Notes under the pieces: model-generated
What the model saw: the letters and a program-made list of their open reading frames with translations, nothing else
What the model was told of the DNA's origin: nothing
Databases searched by the model: none
Made by a program: the position numbers and the translations under genes
Source of the DNA: Pseudomonas quercus
GTDB lineage: Bacteria > Pseudomonadota > Gammaproteobacteria > Pseudomonadales > Pseudomonadaceae
Direction of reading: 5' to 3'
Assembly: GCF_012033695.1 (NCBI RefSeq)
Contig: NZ_JAAVJI010000015.1
Coordinates: 1-64,000 of the forward strand
Length of the DNA: 64,000 nt
Part shown: positions 1 to 9,673 of the stretch, in pieces
Position numbering within the stretch: the first letter of the stretch is position 1
Layout of the letters: every line of letters begins with the position of its first letter

Positions 1-70
1 TCACACATCACATACCCAGATCTGCAGCTGCGTGAACACAGCCGTGAACACGAAGCCGCAACCCGAATTT

Positions 71-186
71 CTTGACGACCATAGAGCATTGGAACCACCT
101 GATCCCATCCCGAACTCAGCAGTGAAACGATGCATCGCCGATGGTAGTGTGGGGTTTCCCCATGTGAGAGTAGGTCATCGTCAAGA
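71..186 (+). rRNA. rrf: 5S ribosomal RNA
   Basis: The roughly 116-base stretch has the 5S rRNA signature of Pseudomonas: complementary ends (CTTGACGA at the 5' side, TCGTCAAG at the 3' side), the conserved CCGAACTCAG loop and the GATGGTAGTGTGGGG block. It is the last gene of an rRNA operon whose 16S and 23S genes would lie to the left. Bases 1-70 match no gene and should be the 23S-5S spacer. A rho-independent terminator follows directly. Confidence 0.96.
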
Positions 187-195
187 TTCAAACCC

Positions 196-234
196 AAAAC
201 CCCTGGTCGCCCTGCGATCAGGGGTTTTGTCTTT
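196..234 (+). terminator. Rho-independent terminator of the rRNA operon
   Basis: AAAACCCCTG (196-205) pairs perfectly with CAGGGGTTTT (219-228) across a 13-base loop, and T-rich sequence follows. It lies 10 bases after the 5S gene and separates the rRNA operon from recC. Confidence 0.9.
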
Positions 235-333
235 TCAGGCCGTTTCAAATACGCCGCTCACGCCACCCTGCCACCTTGCGACCTCCCGCCAGTAATGGCA
301 TGGTCAGCCTCTTTCTCGATACTGAGCTACACA

Positions 334-3300
334 ATGTCTGCAACAGCGTCCACCACACCAGGGTTCATGGTTATCCATGGAAATCGGCCAGACGATCTGA
401 GAAGCCTGGTAGTAGAGTGGATGCGCTTGTACCCCTTGCTACCCCTGCAAAACGAAGTGGCACTGGTGCAAAGTAATGGCATTGCCCAGTGGCTCAAGAT
501 GGCACTGGCCGAGGACCGGGATGAAGGCGGCTGCGGTATTGCGGCGGCCATTGACGTGCAATTGCCAGGTACCTTCATGTGGCAGTTGTACCGGGCAGTG
601 CTCGGCAAAAACGAAATTCCCGAAACGTCCCCCTTGGACAAAACACCCCTCACCTGGCGGCTGATGCGCTTGCTGCCCACGGTCATCGGCCAGCCAACCT
701 TCGAACCCCTGGCACGTTTCCTGGGTGACGACATGGACATGCGCAAGCGCTACCAACTGGCTCAGCGCTTGGCCGACCTGTATGACCAATACCAAGTATA
801 CCGCGCCGACTGGCTGGAAGACTGGGCCAATGGCACGTTCCAGTTACGCAGTGCGCGTGGCGACATGAGGCCCTTGCCAGAAGGCAACTGCTGGCAGGCG
901 GCGTTATGGCAGGCATTGCTGGAAGACGTTGGGGTTGAGGGCATGGCGCAAAGCCGGGCCGGGGTGCACCAGCGCTATATGGATGTGATCATGGAGGCCG
1001 AAACAGCGCCCTCCAACCTGCCTGAGCGCGTGATCGTGTTTGGTATCTCTTCACTGCCAGCCCAAGCCCTGCACGCCTTGGCGGGCCTGGCTCGGTTTAC
1101 CCAAGTGCTGCTGTGTGTGCACAACCCCTGCCGTCACCACTGGGCAGATATCGTGGCCGACAAGGACCTGCTGCGCAGGGAATACCGCCGCCAACAGCGT
1201 AAGGCAGGCATGCCGGCCGAGATGGACATCGAAAGCCTTCACCAACATGCGCACCCGTTGTTGGCCGCCTGGGGTAAGCAGGGGCGAGATTACATCAGCC
1301 TGCTGGATGAGTTTGACAAGCCCGACAGCTATCGTGGGGCCTTCAGCGACGGCAAGATCGACCTCTACAGTGACGATGAAAGCCCAACGCTGCTGAGCCA
1401 GTTGCAGAATGACATTCTTGAGCTTCGGCCGATGCAGGAAACCCGGGAGTTATGGCCGGAAGTTGACCCGCTTCAGGACATCTCCATACGCTTTCATATC
1501 GCACATAGCCCACAGCGCGAAGTTGAAATTCTTCACGACCAACTGTTGCAGCGCTTCTCGGCCAATCCCCAACTTCGGCCCCGCGATATCATCGTCATGG
1601 TCCCCGACATCAACGCGTATGCGCCCTCCATTCGGGCCGTGTTCGGGCAGGTGCCTCGTGATGACGCTAGGCACATACCCTTCACCCTCAACGACCAAGG
1701 GCAACGAGGGCGTGATCCGCTGTTGATCGCCCTTGAACACCTGCTTCAATTGCCGGACAGCCGCTTTGCCGTGGGTGAGATTCTGGACCTGCTGGATGTA
1801 CCGGCACTGCGCGCCCGGTTTGGTATTCCCGAGCAGTCCTTGGCCATTCTTCATGGTTGGATAGAAGGCGCCGGCATTCGCTGGGGCCTGGACGCAGGCC
1901 AGCGCACCACCCTTGGCCTACCCGGCGGCATGGAGCAAAACAGTTGGCGCTTCGGCCTACGGCGCATGTTGCTAGGCTATGCCGTGGGTGGCGGGGCAGG
2001 GTTCGACGGCATTGAACCCTATGACGAGGTAGGCGGGCTTGATGCATCCTTAGTGGGGCCCCTGTACGCGCTGATTGACCGGCTCGACCATTGGTACCAA
2101 GCCTTGGCCACGCCAGCGTCGCCTCAGGTCTGGGGTGAGCGCTTGCAGCAATTGCTGGCAGACCTCTTCCTTGCCCAGGACGAACACGCCGAATACCTGT
2201 TGATCCAGCTGGATGAATTGCGCGACCAATGGCTGCAGGCCTGTGAGCGGGTAGACCTCAACGAAGCGTTGCCGCTGACCGTGGTGCGTGAGGCCTGGTT
2301 GGCAGGGCTTGACCAAGGCAGCCTGAACCAGCGCTTCCTGGCCGGCTCGGTAAACTTCTGCACCTTGATGCCCATGCGGGCCATACCGTTCGATGTGGTG
2401 TGCCTGCTCGGCATGAACGATGGAGATTACCCCCGCGCCCAGCCCCCCTTGGACTTCGACCTTATGGCCGTGGACTACCGCCCCGGTGACCGGTCGCGGC
2501 GTGAAGACGACCGCTACCTGTTACTTGAGGCGGTGCTGTCTGCACGCGATCAGCTGTACATAAGCTGGGTAGGCCGCAGTATTCGGGATAACACCGAGCG
2601 CCCGCCCTCGGTGCTGATCGGTCAGCTTCGGGACCACCTTTCGAGCGGCTGGCGGCTAACGGGTACCGAACAGTACGACCACCACCTGATCGAAGCCCTG
2701 ACCCTGGAGCATCCGCTGCAACCCTTCAGTGCGCGCTACTTCGAAGCCGGTAACCCTGATGTGTTCAGCTACGCCCGAGAGTGGCAGCGGGTACACGAAA
2801 CCGCTTCCACAGTCGCGCCCTCGCCAGCGTTACCTGCTCAGGCCCCAGACGCGCCTATTGGGCTTGAGGTGTTGGCCAATTTTCTGCGCAACCCGGTGAA
2901 GCACTTCTATACCCAGCGCCTAAAGGTCTATTTCGAAGACGTGCAGGGTGCCCTTGAAGAGGCTGAGCCCTTTACCCTCGACGGTTTGCAACACTACGGG
3001 TTGAGCAAGCATCTGCTAGAAGCGGCGGTGCAAGGAGAGGCGGACGGCCTTGAGGCCTTGCTGCAGAACGAGGCGCAGCGCTTGCAGGCGGCAGGCCGGT
3101 TGCCCATGGCCGGCTTCGGAGCACTGCTACAGGCCGAGCTGATCGCCCCGTTGCCAGACCTGGTTACGCGGTACCAGGCATTGTTGGTGCGCTGGCCTCA
3201 CCCTCAGCAAAGCGCACTGCCTCTGCAGTTCGAAGCCCACGGCATCACGGTTGAAGGCTGGCTTGGCGGTGTGCATGAGGGCCAAGGGGGCTCGCTCCTG

Positions 3301-3789
3301 ACCGTTACTCTGGTCGCCAACGCCATCAATACCCGAGGCGGGCGCAAATGGTCACGGCTTATCGACAGTTGGGTACAACACGTGGTGGCCTGCGCCGAAG
3401 GCCTGCCCTTGCACACGGCCATTGTCGCTACAGACACCTCCTTGTTGCTCGCACCCCTTGAAAGAAGCACCGCCACTGCAGTGCTCGCCGACCTCCTGAA
3501 CGCCTGGCAACTGGGCATGTGCCAACCGTTGCCTGTGGCGCCACGTACCGCCTTTGCCTTTCTGGAGGCCAAGGATCGCGAGAGCGGCTTGAAAGCCGCG
3601 CAAACCACGTACGATGGCAGCGATTTCGGCGCGGCCGGTGAGCGTACCCGAGACATGGCGCTGGCCAGGCAGTACCCGGATTTCACTGCCCTGAACCAGG
3701 ATGAAACCTTCGAAGGCTGGGTGGCCACTTTGTATGAACCGCTGTTCAAAGCCCCCTGGGTTGACCTTGCACAGGAGGCTACCCAATGA
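334..3789 (+). CDS. recC: Exodeoxyribonuclease V subunit RecC
   Basis: RecC is the Chi-recognising subunit of RecBCD, the helicase-nuclease that processes double-strand ends for homologous recombination. The 1151-residue product has family length and typical stretches, such as the N-terminal FMVIHGN block, SNGIAQWLK, a central VNFCTLMPMRAIPF and LLGMNDGDYPR. An upstream in-frame ATG at 295 exists, but the ATG at 334 gives a product starting MSATAST just before the conserved GFMVIHGN block, as in relatives, so I chose it. The ribosome site is weak. The stop overlaps the recB start (ATGA), so recC, recB and recD form one coupled operon. The neighbouring 5S terminator implies a promoter within 235-333. 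Confidence 0.95.
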   Translation: MSATASTTPGFMVIHGNRPDDLRSLVVEWMRLYPLLPLQNEVALVQSNGIAQWLKMALAEDRDEGGCGIAAAIDVQLPGTFMWQLYRAVLGKNEIPETSPLDKTPLTWRLMRLLPTVIGQPTFEPLARFLGDDMDMRKRYQLAQRLADLYDQYQVYRADWLEDWANGTFQLRSARGDMRPLPEGNCWQAALWQALLEDVGVEGMAQSRAGVHQRYMDVIMEAETAPSNLPERVIVFGISSLPAQALHALAGLARFTQVLLCVHNPCRHHWADIVADKDLLRREYRRQQRKAGMPAEMDIESLHQHAHPLLAAWGKQGRDYISLLDEFDKPDSYRGAFSDGKIDLYSDDESPTLLSQLQNDILELRPMQETRELWPEVDPLQDISIRFHIAHSPQREVEILHDQLLQRFSANPQLRPRDIIVMVPDINAYAPSIRAVFGQVPRDDARHIPFTLNDQGQRGRDPLLIALEHLLQLPDSRFAVGEILDLLDVPALRARFGIPEQSLAILHGWIEGAGIRWGLDAGQRTTLGLPGGMEQNSWRFGLRRMLLGYAVGGGAGFDGIEPYDEVGGLDASLVGPLYALIDRLDHWYQALATPASPQVWGERLQQLLADLFLAQDEHAEYLLIQLDELRDQWLQACERVDLNEALPLTVVREAWLAGLDQGSLNQRFLAGSVNFCTLMPMRAIPFDVVCLLGMNDGDYPRAQPPLDFDLMAVDYRPGDRSRREDDRYLLLEAVLSARDQLYISWVGRSIRDNTERPPSVLIGQLRDHLSSGWRLTGTEQYDHHLIEALTLEHPLQPFSARYFEAGNPDVFSYAREWQRVHETASTVAPSPALPAQAPDAPIGLEVLANFLRNPVKHFYTQRLKVYFEDVQGALEEAEPFTLDGLQHYGLSKHLLEAAVQGEADGLEALLQNEAQRLQAAGRLPMAGFGALLQAELIAPLPDLVTRYQALLVRWPHPQQSALPLQFEAHGITVEGWLGGVHEGQGGSLLTVTLVANAINTRGGRKWSRLIDSWVQHVVACAEGLPLHTAIVATDTSLLLAPLERSTATAVLADLLNAWQLGMCQPLPVAPRTAFAFLEAKDRESGLKAAQTTYDGSDFGAAGERTRDMALARQYPDFTALNQDETFEGWVATLYEPLFKAPWVDLAQEATQ

Positions 3790-6700
3790 GCCGCCCTCTA
3801 GCCCTCACCTTCCCCCTGCACGGCAGCCAGTTGATCGAGGCCAGTGCCGGCACGGGCAAAACCTTCACCATCTCGGCGCTTTACTTGCGCCTGGTACTGG
3901 GCCATGGAGGAGAGGACTGCGGCTTTGGCCGTGAACTGCTGCCGCCTCAAATCCTTGTGGTCACCTTTACGGATGCGGCCACCAAAGAGCTGCGCGATCG
4001 CATTCGTACCCGCCTGGCACAGGCTGCGCAGTTTTTTCGAGACGAGCTGCCTGCCCCTGATGAGCTGGTAAGGCAGCTGCGCGAGGACTACCCGCCGGCC
4101 CAATGGCCGCTGTGTGCGAGCAAGCTGGATGCCGCAGCACAGTGGATGGACGAAGCAGCGGTATCTACCATTCATGGCTGGTGCCAGCGCATGCTGCGCG
4201 AACATGCATTCGACAGCGGCAGCCTGTTTACCCAAAGCCTGGAGACAGACCACAGCGAACTGTTGGGCGAAGTGGTCCGCGACTATTGGCGGCAATACTG
4301 CTATGGGATGGCGGGCGACACCCTGGCATGGGTACGCGACAACTGGAAATCCCCTGGCAGCCTGCTACTGCGGGTGAGGTCACTGTTAGGCGCCGCCGAG
4401 CCTGTTGAGGAAGGTAGCCACCCTGGCCACCACATCGAAACGGGGCTACAGCGTCGGCTGGATGAACTGACACGGCTCAAACAGCCTTGGGGCGACTGGG
4501 TCGAGCAGGTGCGTGGCCTGCTGCTGCAAGGTATCGCCGACAAAACCGTGGATGCGCGCAAGCTGCAGGCGCGCTATGTGGAGCCCTGGTTGCAAGGCAT
4601 TGCCCAATGGCAGGCCGACCCGCACGCGCACCACCTGGACATCGGCAAAGGCTTCGAGCGGCTCACCCCCGAGGGCATTGCTGAAGCCTGGAAAGGTACG
4701 CCCCCCAGCCATGAGGCGTTCGAGGCCATGGTAACCCTGCGCGAGCAGCTCAGTGCCTTGCCAGACCCTGGCGCCGAGGCCCTGCAGCACGCGGCAGCCT
4801 GGGTGGCGCAGCGCTTTGAAACCGAAAAGCGCCGGCGTGCGGAAATGGGCTTCGACGACATGCTGCTGCGCTTGAATGCCGCCCTGCGGGGTGAGTCTGG
4901 TGAAGCCTTGGCGCACATCATCCGCGAGCAGTTTCCCGTGGCGCTGATCGATGAATTCCAAGACACCGACCCCATTCAATACAGCATTTTCGAACGCATC
5001 TACCAGATCGGTGATAACCGCAGCGACCTGGGCATCTTCCTGATCGGCGATCCCAAGCAAGCCATTTACGCCTTCCGCGGCGCGGACATTCATACCTACT
5101 TGCGCGCACGCCGGGCCAGCGCCGGCCGCCTGCACAGCCTGGGCACCAACTTCCGTTCCACCCAGGCCATGGTGGCCGGCGTGAACCGGGTATTCGAGCA
5201 GGCCGAAAGCCGGGAGCAGGGGCGGGGTGCGTTTCTGTTCCGAGAAGCAGACGACAACCCTGTACCCTTTGTGCCCGTGGCTGCTCAAGGGCGCAAGGAT
5301 CGGTTTCAAGTGGCCGGTAGCGACCAGCCGGCCTTGACCTTCTGGGCCTTGGCCAGCGACAAGCCGGTCGCCAACGGTAATTACCGGGATCACTTGGCCC
5401 CAGCATGCGCGAGTGAAATTGTGCGGTTGCTGGCGCTGGCCAAGGAAGGCCAGTGTGGGTTTACCAGCGAAGCGGGGGACATTCGGCCACTGGCTCCGGC
5501 TGATATCGCCATTCTGGTGCGCGACAGCGGCGAAGCGCGAGCCATACGCACGCAATTGCGGGCACGGGGCGTGCGCAGTGTGTACCTGTCAGACAAAGAG
5601 TCCGTGTTTCGCAGTCAGGAAGCGCTGGATGTACTGGCGTGGTTGCGCGCCTGCGCCGAACCGGACGCCGACCGCTTGCTGCGGGCTGCGCTGGCCAGCG
5701 TGACCCTGGCCCGGCCATTAAGTGAACTGGAAGCCCTGAACCGTAACGAACTCACCTGGGAAGCACGGGTGATGCAGTTCCGCGAATACCGCACGCTCTG
5801 GCGCACCCAGGGCGTGCTCAGCATGCTGCGCCGCCTCCTGCACGACTTCGACCTGCCCCTGCAGCTCACCGACCGCCCGGAAGGTGAGCGTATTCTCACC
5901 AACCTGCTGCACCTGACCGAATTGCTGCAGCAGGCCTCCGCCGAACTCGACGGGGAACAGGCCTTGGTGCGCTACCTGGCCGAGCGCCTCACCAGCACCC
6001 AGGACGGCGGCGAGGAGCAAGTGGTACGCCTGGAAAGCGATGAGCAATTGGTAAAGGTGGTGACCATCCACAAGTCCAAGGGCCTGGAGTACCCGCTGGT
6101 GTTCCTGCCCTTCGTGTGCAGCGCACGGCCTGTAGACGGCAGTCGGTTGCCAGTGACCTGGCATGGCTCCCAAGGCGAGGTGCGTGTGTCCATGTCACCT
6201 GATGAGGCCGCCATTGCCGCTGCCGATGACGAGCGCCTGGGCGAAGACCTGCGTTTGCTCTACGTCGCCCTCACCCGTGCCCAATACGCGTGCTGGCTAG
6301 GTGTTGCAGACCTCAAGCGGGGGCGCGAGAGCAAGTCTGCATTGCACCGGTCTGCGCTGGGGTACCTGCTGGGCGGTGGCTTGCCTCTGGCGGAATCCGA
6401 GCAGCTCAACCAGTGGCTTGCCAGCGTGCAAGGCGGGAACCCGGCGTTGGCGGTTGTACCTGTGCCCCAGGTTACCGAACAGGTGTACGTGCCGCCCAAG
6501 CGCGACCAACAGCTACAACCGGCGCGTGTGCCTGCTCGGCGGGCTGCGGAACACTGGTGGATCGCGTCGTACAGTGCGTTGCGCATCGCGGAAAACGTGG
6601 ACGGTGGTGGCCTGGCCCCCGACAGCTTGCGCGCGCAGAACTTGCTGGACGACGAACCGCTCAGTAGTGCTACGGCCCTGTTCCCGTTGCAGGGGTCGAT

Positions 6701-7472
6701 CCATCAGTTTCCCCGTGGCCCGCACCCAGGCACGTTTCTCCATGGCTTGCTGGAGTGGGCCGGCCGCGAAGGTTTTGGGGCCTTGGCCGCCCACCCTCAG
6801 CAATTGCGCGATACCTTGGCCCGGCGCTGTGCCACTCGAGGCTGGAGTGGATGGATTCCCACGTTGGAACAGTGGCTCAATGGCCTGCTGCAGGTGCCCC
6901 TGCCACTGGCCGAAGGGCACGCGGTACGCCTGGTAGACCTGAACACCTACCGCTACGAAATGGAGTTCTGGTTTGCCAGTCGCCAGGTTGATGTGCACCG
7001 GCTCGATACCCTGGTGCGTCAGCACACCCATAACGGTGCCCCACGTGCCGCCGCGGAAGGCTATCGGCTCAACGGGCTGTTCAAAGGCTTTATCGACCTG
7101 TGCTTCGAATACGAAGGCCGCTACTACGTGGCCGACTACAAGTCCAATTGGCTAGGAGCAGACGACGCCAGTTATTCACCGGCTGCCATGGAAATCTCGA
7201 TTCTTGAGCACCGCTACGACCTTCAGTACGTACTGTACCTGCTGGCCCTTCACCGCCAACTACAGGCCCGGCTCCCGGGCTATGACTACGACCAGCACAT
7301 GGGGGGCGCTTTGTTCATTTACTTGCGAGGGCTGAGCGCCCGTACCCGTGGCGTGTATTTCAACCGCCCGCCCCGTGCCCTGATCGAACAGCTGGACCTG
7401 CTGTTCCAAGGCAAGCTGGAGCAGCGCGACACCGATGCACAGGCTGACCTGTTCGGGGGCGCACCCGTATGA
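3786..7472 (+). CDS. recB: Exodeoxyribonuclease V subunit RecB
   Basis: RecB is the 3'-5' SF1 helicase and nuclease subunit of RecBCD. The 1228-residue protein starts with a Walker A motif (ASAGTGKT, residues 19-26). It has the helicase Walker B region DEFQDTDPIQ, the GDPKQAIYAFRGAD motif, VTIHKSKGLEYP and VALTRA. The C-terminal RecB nuclease domain shows GFIDL near residue 1103 and ADYKSN near 1116, the acidic and lysine residues of the PD-(D/E)XK active site. All helicase and nuclease motifs look intact. Its ATG overlaps the recC stop, and its own stop overlaps the recD start, both as ATGA. No odd features were seen. Confidence 0.96.
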   Translation: MSRPLALTFPLHGSQLIEASAGTGKTFTISALYLRLVLGHGGEDCGFGRELLPPQILVVTFTDAATKELRDRIRTRLAQAAQFFRDELPAPDELVRQLREDYPPAQWPLCASKLDAAAQWMDEAAVSTIHGWCQRMLREHAFDSGSLFTQSLETDHSELLGEVVRDYWRQYCYGMAGDTLAWVRDNWKSPGSLLLRVRSLLGAAEPVEEGSHPGHHIETGLQRRLDELTRLKQPWGDWVEQVRGLLLQGIADKTVDARKLQARYVEPWLQGIAQWQADPHAHHLDIGKGFERLTPEGIAEAWKGTPPSHEAFEAMVTLREQLSALPDPGAEALQHAAAWVAQRFETEKRRRAEMGFDDMLLRLNAALRGESGEALAHIIREQFPVALIDEFQDTDPIQYSIFERIYQIGDNRSDLGIFLIGDPKQAIYAFRGADIHTYLRARRASAGRLHSLGTNFRSTQAMVAGVNRVFEQAESREQGRGAFLFREADDNPVPFVPVAAQGRKDRFQVAGSDQPALTFWALASDKPVANGNYRDHLAPACASEIVRLLALAKEGQCGFTSEAGDIRPLAPADIAILVRDSGEARAIRTQLRARGVRSVYLSDKESVFRSQEALDVLAWLRACAEPDADRLLRAALASVTLARPLSELEALNRNELTWEARVMQFREYRTLWRTQGVLSMLRRLLHDFDLPLQLTDRPEGERILTNLLHLTELLQQASAELDGEQALVRYLAERLTSTQDGGEEQVVRLESDEQLVKVVTIHKSKGLEYPLVFLPFVCSARPVDGSRLPVTWHGSQGEVRVSMSPDEAAIAAADDERLGEDLRLLYVALTRAQYACWLGVADLKRGRESKSALHRSALGYLLGGGLPLAESEQLNQWLASVQGGNPALAVVPVPQVTEQVYVPPKRDQQLQPARVPARRAAEHWWIASYSALRIAENVDGGGLAPDSLRAQNLLDDEPLSSATALFPLQGSIHQFPRGPHPGTFLHGLLEWAGREGFGALAAHPQQLRDTLARRCATRGWSGWIPTLEQWLNGLLQVPLPLAEGHAVRLVDLNTYRYEMEFWFASRQVDVHRLDTLVRQHTHNGAPRAAAEGYRLNGLFKGFIDLCFEYEGRYYVADYKSNWLGADDASYSPAAMEISILEHRYDLQYVLYLLALHRQLQARLPGYDYDQHMGGALFIYLRGLSARTRGVYFNRPPRALIEQLDLLFQGKLEQRDTDAQADLFGGAPV

Positions 7473-9544
7473 CCGACCTATTTTCTACCGAGCTGGACAC
7501 CGAGCTGGACAAGCCCAACCCCCTGGCCACTACCGCAGGCCTGTTCGAGCTGCTCAAGCAATGGGTCGCCCGGGGCTGGCTTCGGCCATTGGACGAAGCA
7601 CTGGTACGGTTCTTCGCCGAGCGCGTGGCCACCGCTCACCCGTTGGTACTGCTGGCCACTGCGCTGACCAGCCACCAACTGGGCCATGGCCACGTATGCC
7701 TGGACCTTGAACAAACCCTGCTGGAGCCTGACTTCGCCCTATCCCTGCCCCCAGAAGGGGACGCTACCCTGAACAGCGAAGTGCTGCCGTCCAAGGTGCT
7801 GGCCCAGTTAGGCCTGGCCGGGTGGCAGCACACCTTGCGCGCCTCCTCATTGGTGGCCGAAGGTGCACAGGGAGGCGCAGACTGCCCGCTGGTGCTCAGC
7901 GGCAACCGCCTGTACCTGCGCCGTTACTGGAATTACGAGCGTGCCGTAGACACCGCCATGCGCCAACGCCTGGCTGCACCGGCCGATGTACCTGGCGACC
8001 TTGCCGAGCGGCTGGCGGCTTTGTTCCCGGATGCAGGCGGCGAGCGCATCGATTGGCAAAAGCTGGCCTGCGCTCTGGCCACACGTGCAGCGTTCAGCAT
8101 CATTACCGGCGGCCCCGGCACCGGCAAAACCACCACAGTGGTCCGCCTGCTGGCGCTGTTGCAGGGCCCGAGGGTAGAAGCCAATCGGCCCTTGCGCATT
8201 CGGTTGGCGGCACCCACTGGCAAAGCTGCGGCGCGGCTGACCGAATCCATTGGTGTCCAGGTGCAGGGCCTGGACGTGGCCGACGCCATCAAGGCCCGTA
8301 TACCCACGGAAGTGACCACGGTGCACCGCTTGCTGGGCAGCCGGCCAGGTACGCGGCACTTCCGCCACCACCGGGGCAATCCTTTGCCGCTGGACGTGCT
8401 CGTGGTGGACGAAGCGTCCATGATCGACCTGGAAATGATGGCCAACCTGCTGGAGGCCCTGCCACCCCATGCGCGCTTGATTCTGCTGGGTGACAAGGAC
8501 CAGTTGGCCTCTGTGGAGGCCGGCGCAGTGCTGGGGGACCTGTGCCGCGATGCCGAACTGGGTTACTACTCCCAGGCCACCCGCACCTGGCTCGAAGCCG
8601 TGGCTGGCCAAAGCCTGGCCGCCGCCCAATTGCACGAGGGCGATGCGCAAACCCATGCCCTGGCACAGCAACTGGTGATGTTGCGCCATTCCCGCCGGTT
8701 TGGTGAAGGCAGCGGTATCGGTGAGCTGGCCCGCTGTGTGAACCAGCAGCGGCCCGAGGACGCTCGCCGCCTACTGGGGGACCGCAGCTTCCAAGACATT
8801 GCCACTGTTCGGCTGCAAGGCGAGCAGGACCAGGCCCTGGAGCGCCTGCTGCAAAACGGCGTGGCGCGGGGCAGCGGTAACAACAACGGCCCAGGTGGCT
8901 ATCGGTATTACCTCACCCTGCTGAACACTCACCGGCCGGCTGCCGGTACGCCCTTAGAGGCGCCGGCCTGGCTGGCCTGGGCGGCGCAGGTGCTGGCCGC
9001 CTTCGACCGTTTCCGCCTGCTGTGTGCCGTGCGCAAAGGCCCCTGGGGTGTCGAGGCCGTCAACCAGCGCGCCACCAAAGCCTTGTATGCCGCTGGCCTG
9101 ATCGAAAGTGACCACAGCTGGTACGAAGGCCGCCCTGTGTTGATGACCCGTAACGACTATGGCTTAGGCCTGATGAACGGGGACATCGGCATCGCCTTGC
9201 GCTTGCCCGAAGCCGAGGGCTCGTCCACTCTCACGTTACGCGTGGTCTTCCCGCGCAACGACGGCCAGGGCGGTGTGCGTTTCGTGTTACCCAGCCGGCT
9301 TACAGACGTGGAAACCGTCTACGCCATGACGGTGCACAAATCCCAAGGCTCCGAATTCGAACACACGGCGCTGGTGCTGCCGGATGCACTGAACCCCGTG
9401 CTCACCAAAGAGTTGATCTACACCGGCATCACGCGCGCGCGCCACTGGTTCAGCCTGATCGAACCACGGCCCGGCATCTTCGAAGAGGCCGTGAAGCGCC
9501 GGGTAAGGCGCTTGAGTGGGCTGATGCTTGAGCAGGCGGGGTAA
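7469..9544 (+). CDS. recD: Exodeoxyribonuclease V subunit RecD
   Basis: RecD is the fast 5'-3' SF1B helicase of RecBCD. The 691-residue product has Walker A GGPGTGKTTT near residue 213, the Walker B region VVDEASMIDL, LGDKDQLASVEAGAVLGDL, and a C-terminal VHKSQGSEF plus YTGITRAR. Length and motif order match the gamma-proteobacterial family. It is the last gene of the recCBD operon and its start overlaps the recB stop by four bases. The 129 bases that follow separate it from the secretion locus; I see no clear terminator there. Confidence 0.96.
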   Translation: MTDLFSTELDTELDKPNPLATTAGLFELLKQWVARGWLRPLDEALVRFFAERVATAHPLVLLATALTSHQLGHGHVCLDLEQTLLEPDFALSLPPEGDATLNSEVLPSKVLAQLGLAGWQHTLRASSLVAEGAQGGADCPLVLSGNRLYLRRYWNYERAVDTAMRQRLAAPADVPGDLAERLAALFPDAGGERIDWQKLACALATRAAFSIITGGPGTGKTTTVVRLLALLQGPRVEANRPLRIRLAAPTGKAAARLTESIGVQVQGLDVADAIKARIPTEVTTVHRLLGSRPGTRHFRHHRGNPLPLDVLVVDEASMIDLEMMANLLEALPPHARLILLGDKDQLASVEAGAVLGDLCRDAELGYYSQATRTWLEAVAGQSLAAAQLHEGDAQTHALAQQLVMLRHSRRFGEGSGIGELARCVNQQRPEDARRLLGDRSFQDIATVRLQGEQDQALERLLQNGVARGSGNNNGPGGYRYYLTLLNTHRPAAGTPLEAPAWLAWAAQVLAAFDRFRLLCAVRKGPWGVEAVNQRATKALYAAGLIESDHSWYEGRPVLMTRNDYGLGLMNGDIGIALRLPEAEGSSTLTLRVVFPRNDGQGGVRFVLPSRLTDVETVYAMTVHKSQGSEFEHTALVLPDALNPVLTKELIYTGITRARHWFSLIEPRPGIFEEAVKRRVRRLSGLMLEQAG

Positions 9545-9673
9545 CCCAGGTAGGTAGTGGTCCTAGCGCTTAAGGTATCTCGAAGATTCCTACAGAAGCT
9601 TCGGACGCGGTCCGACATACAGGGCCGGCGCTCATGGTTAACCTTGGTCCGACTTCGTTGAAAGGCTCGGATC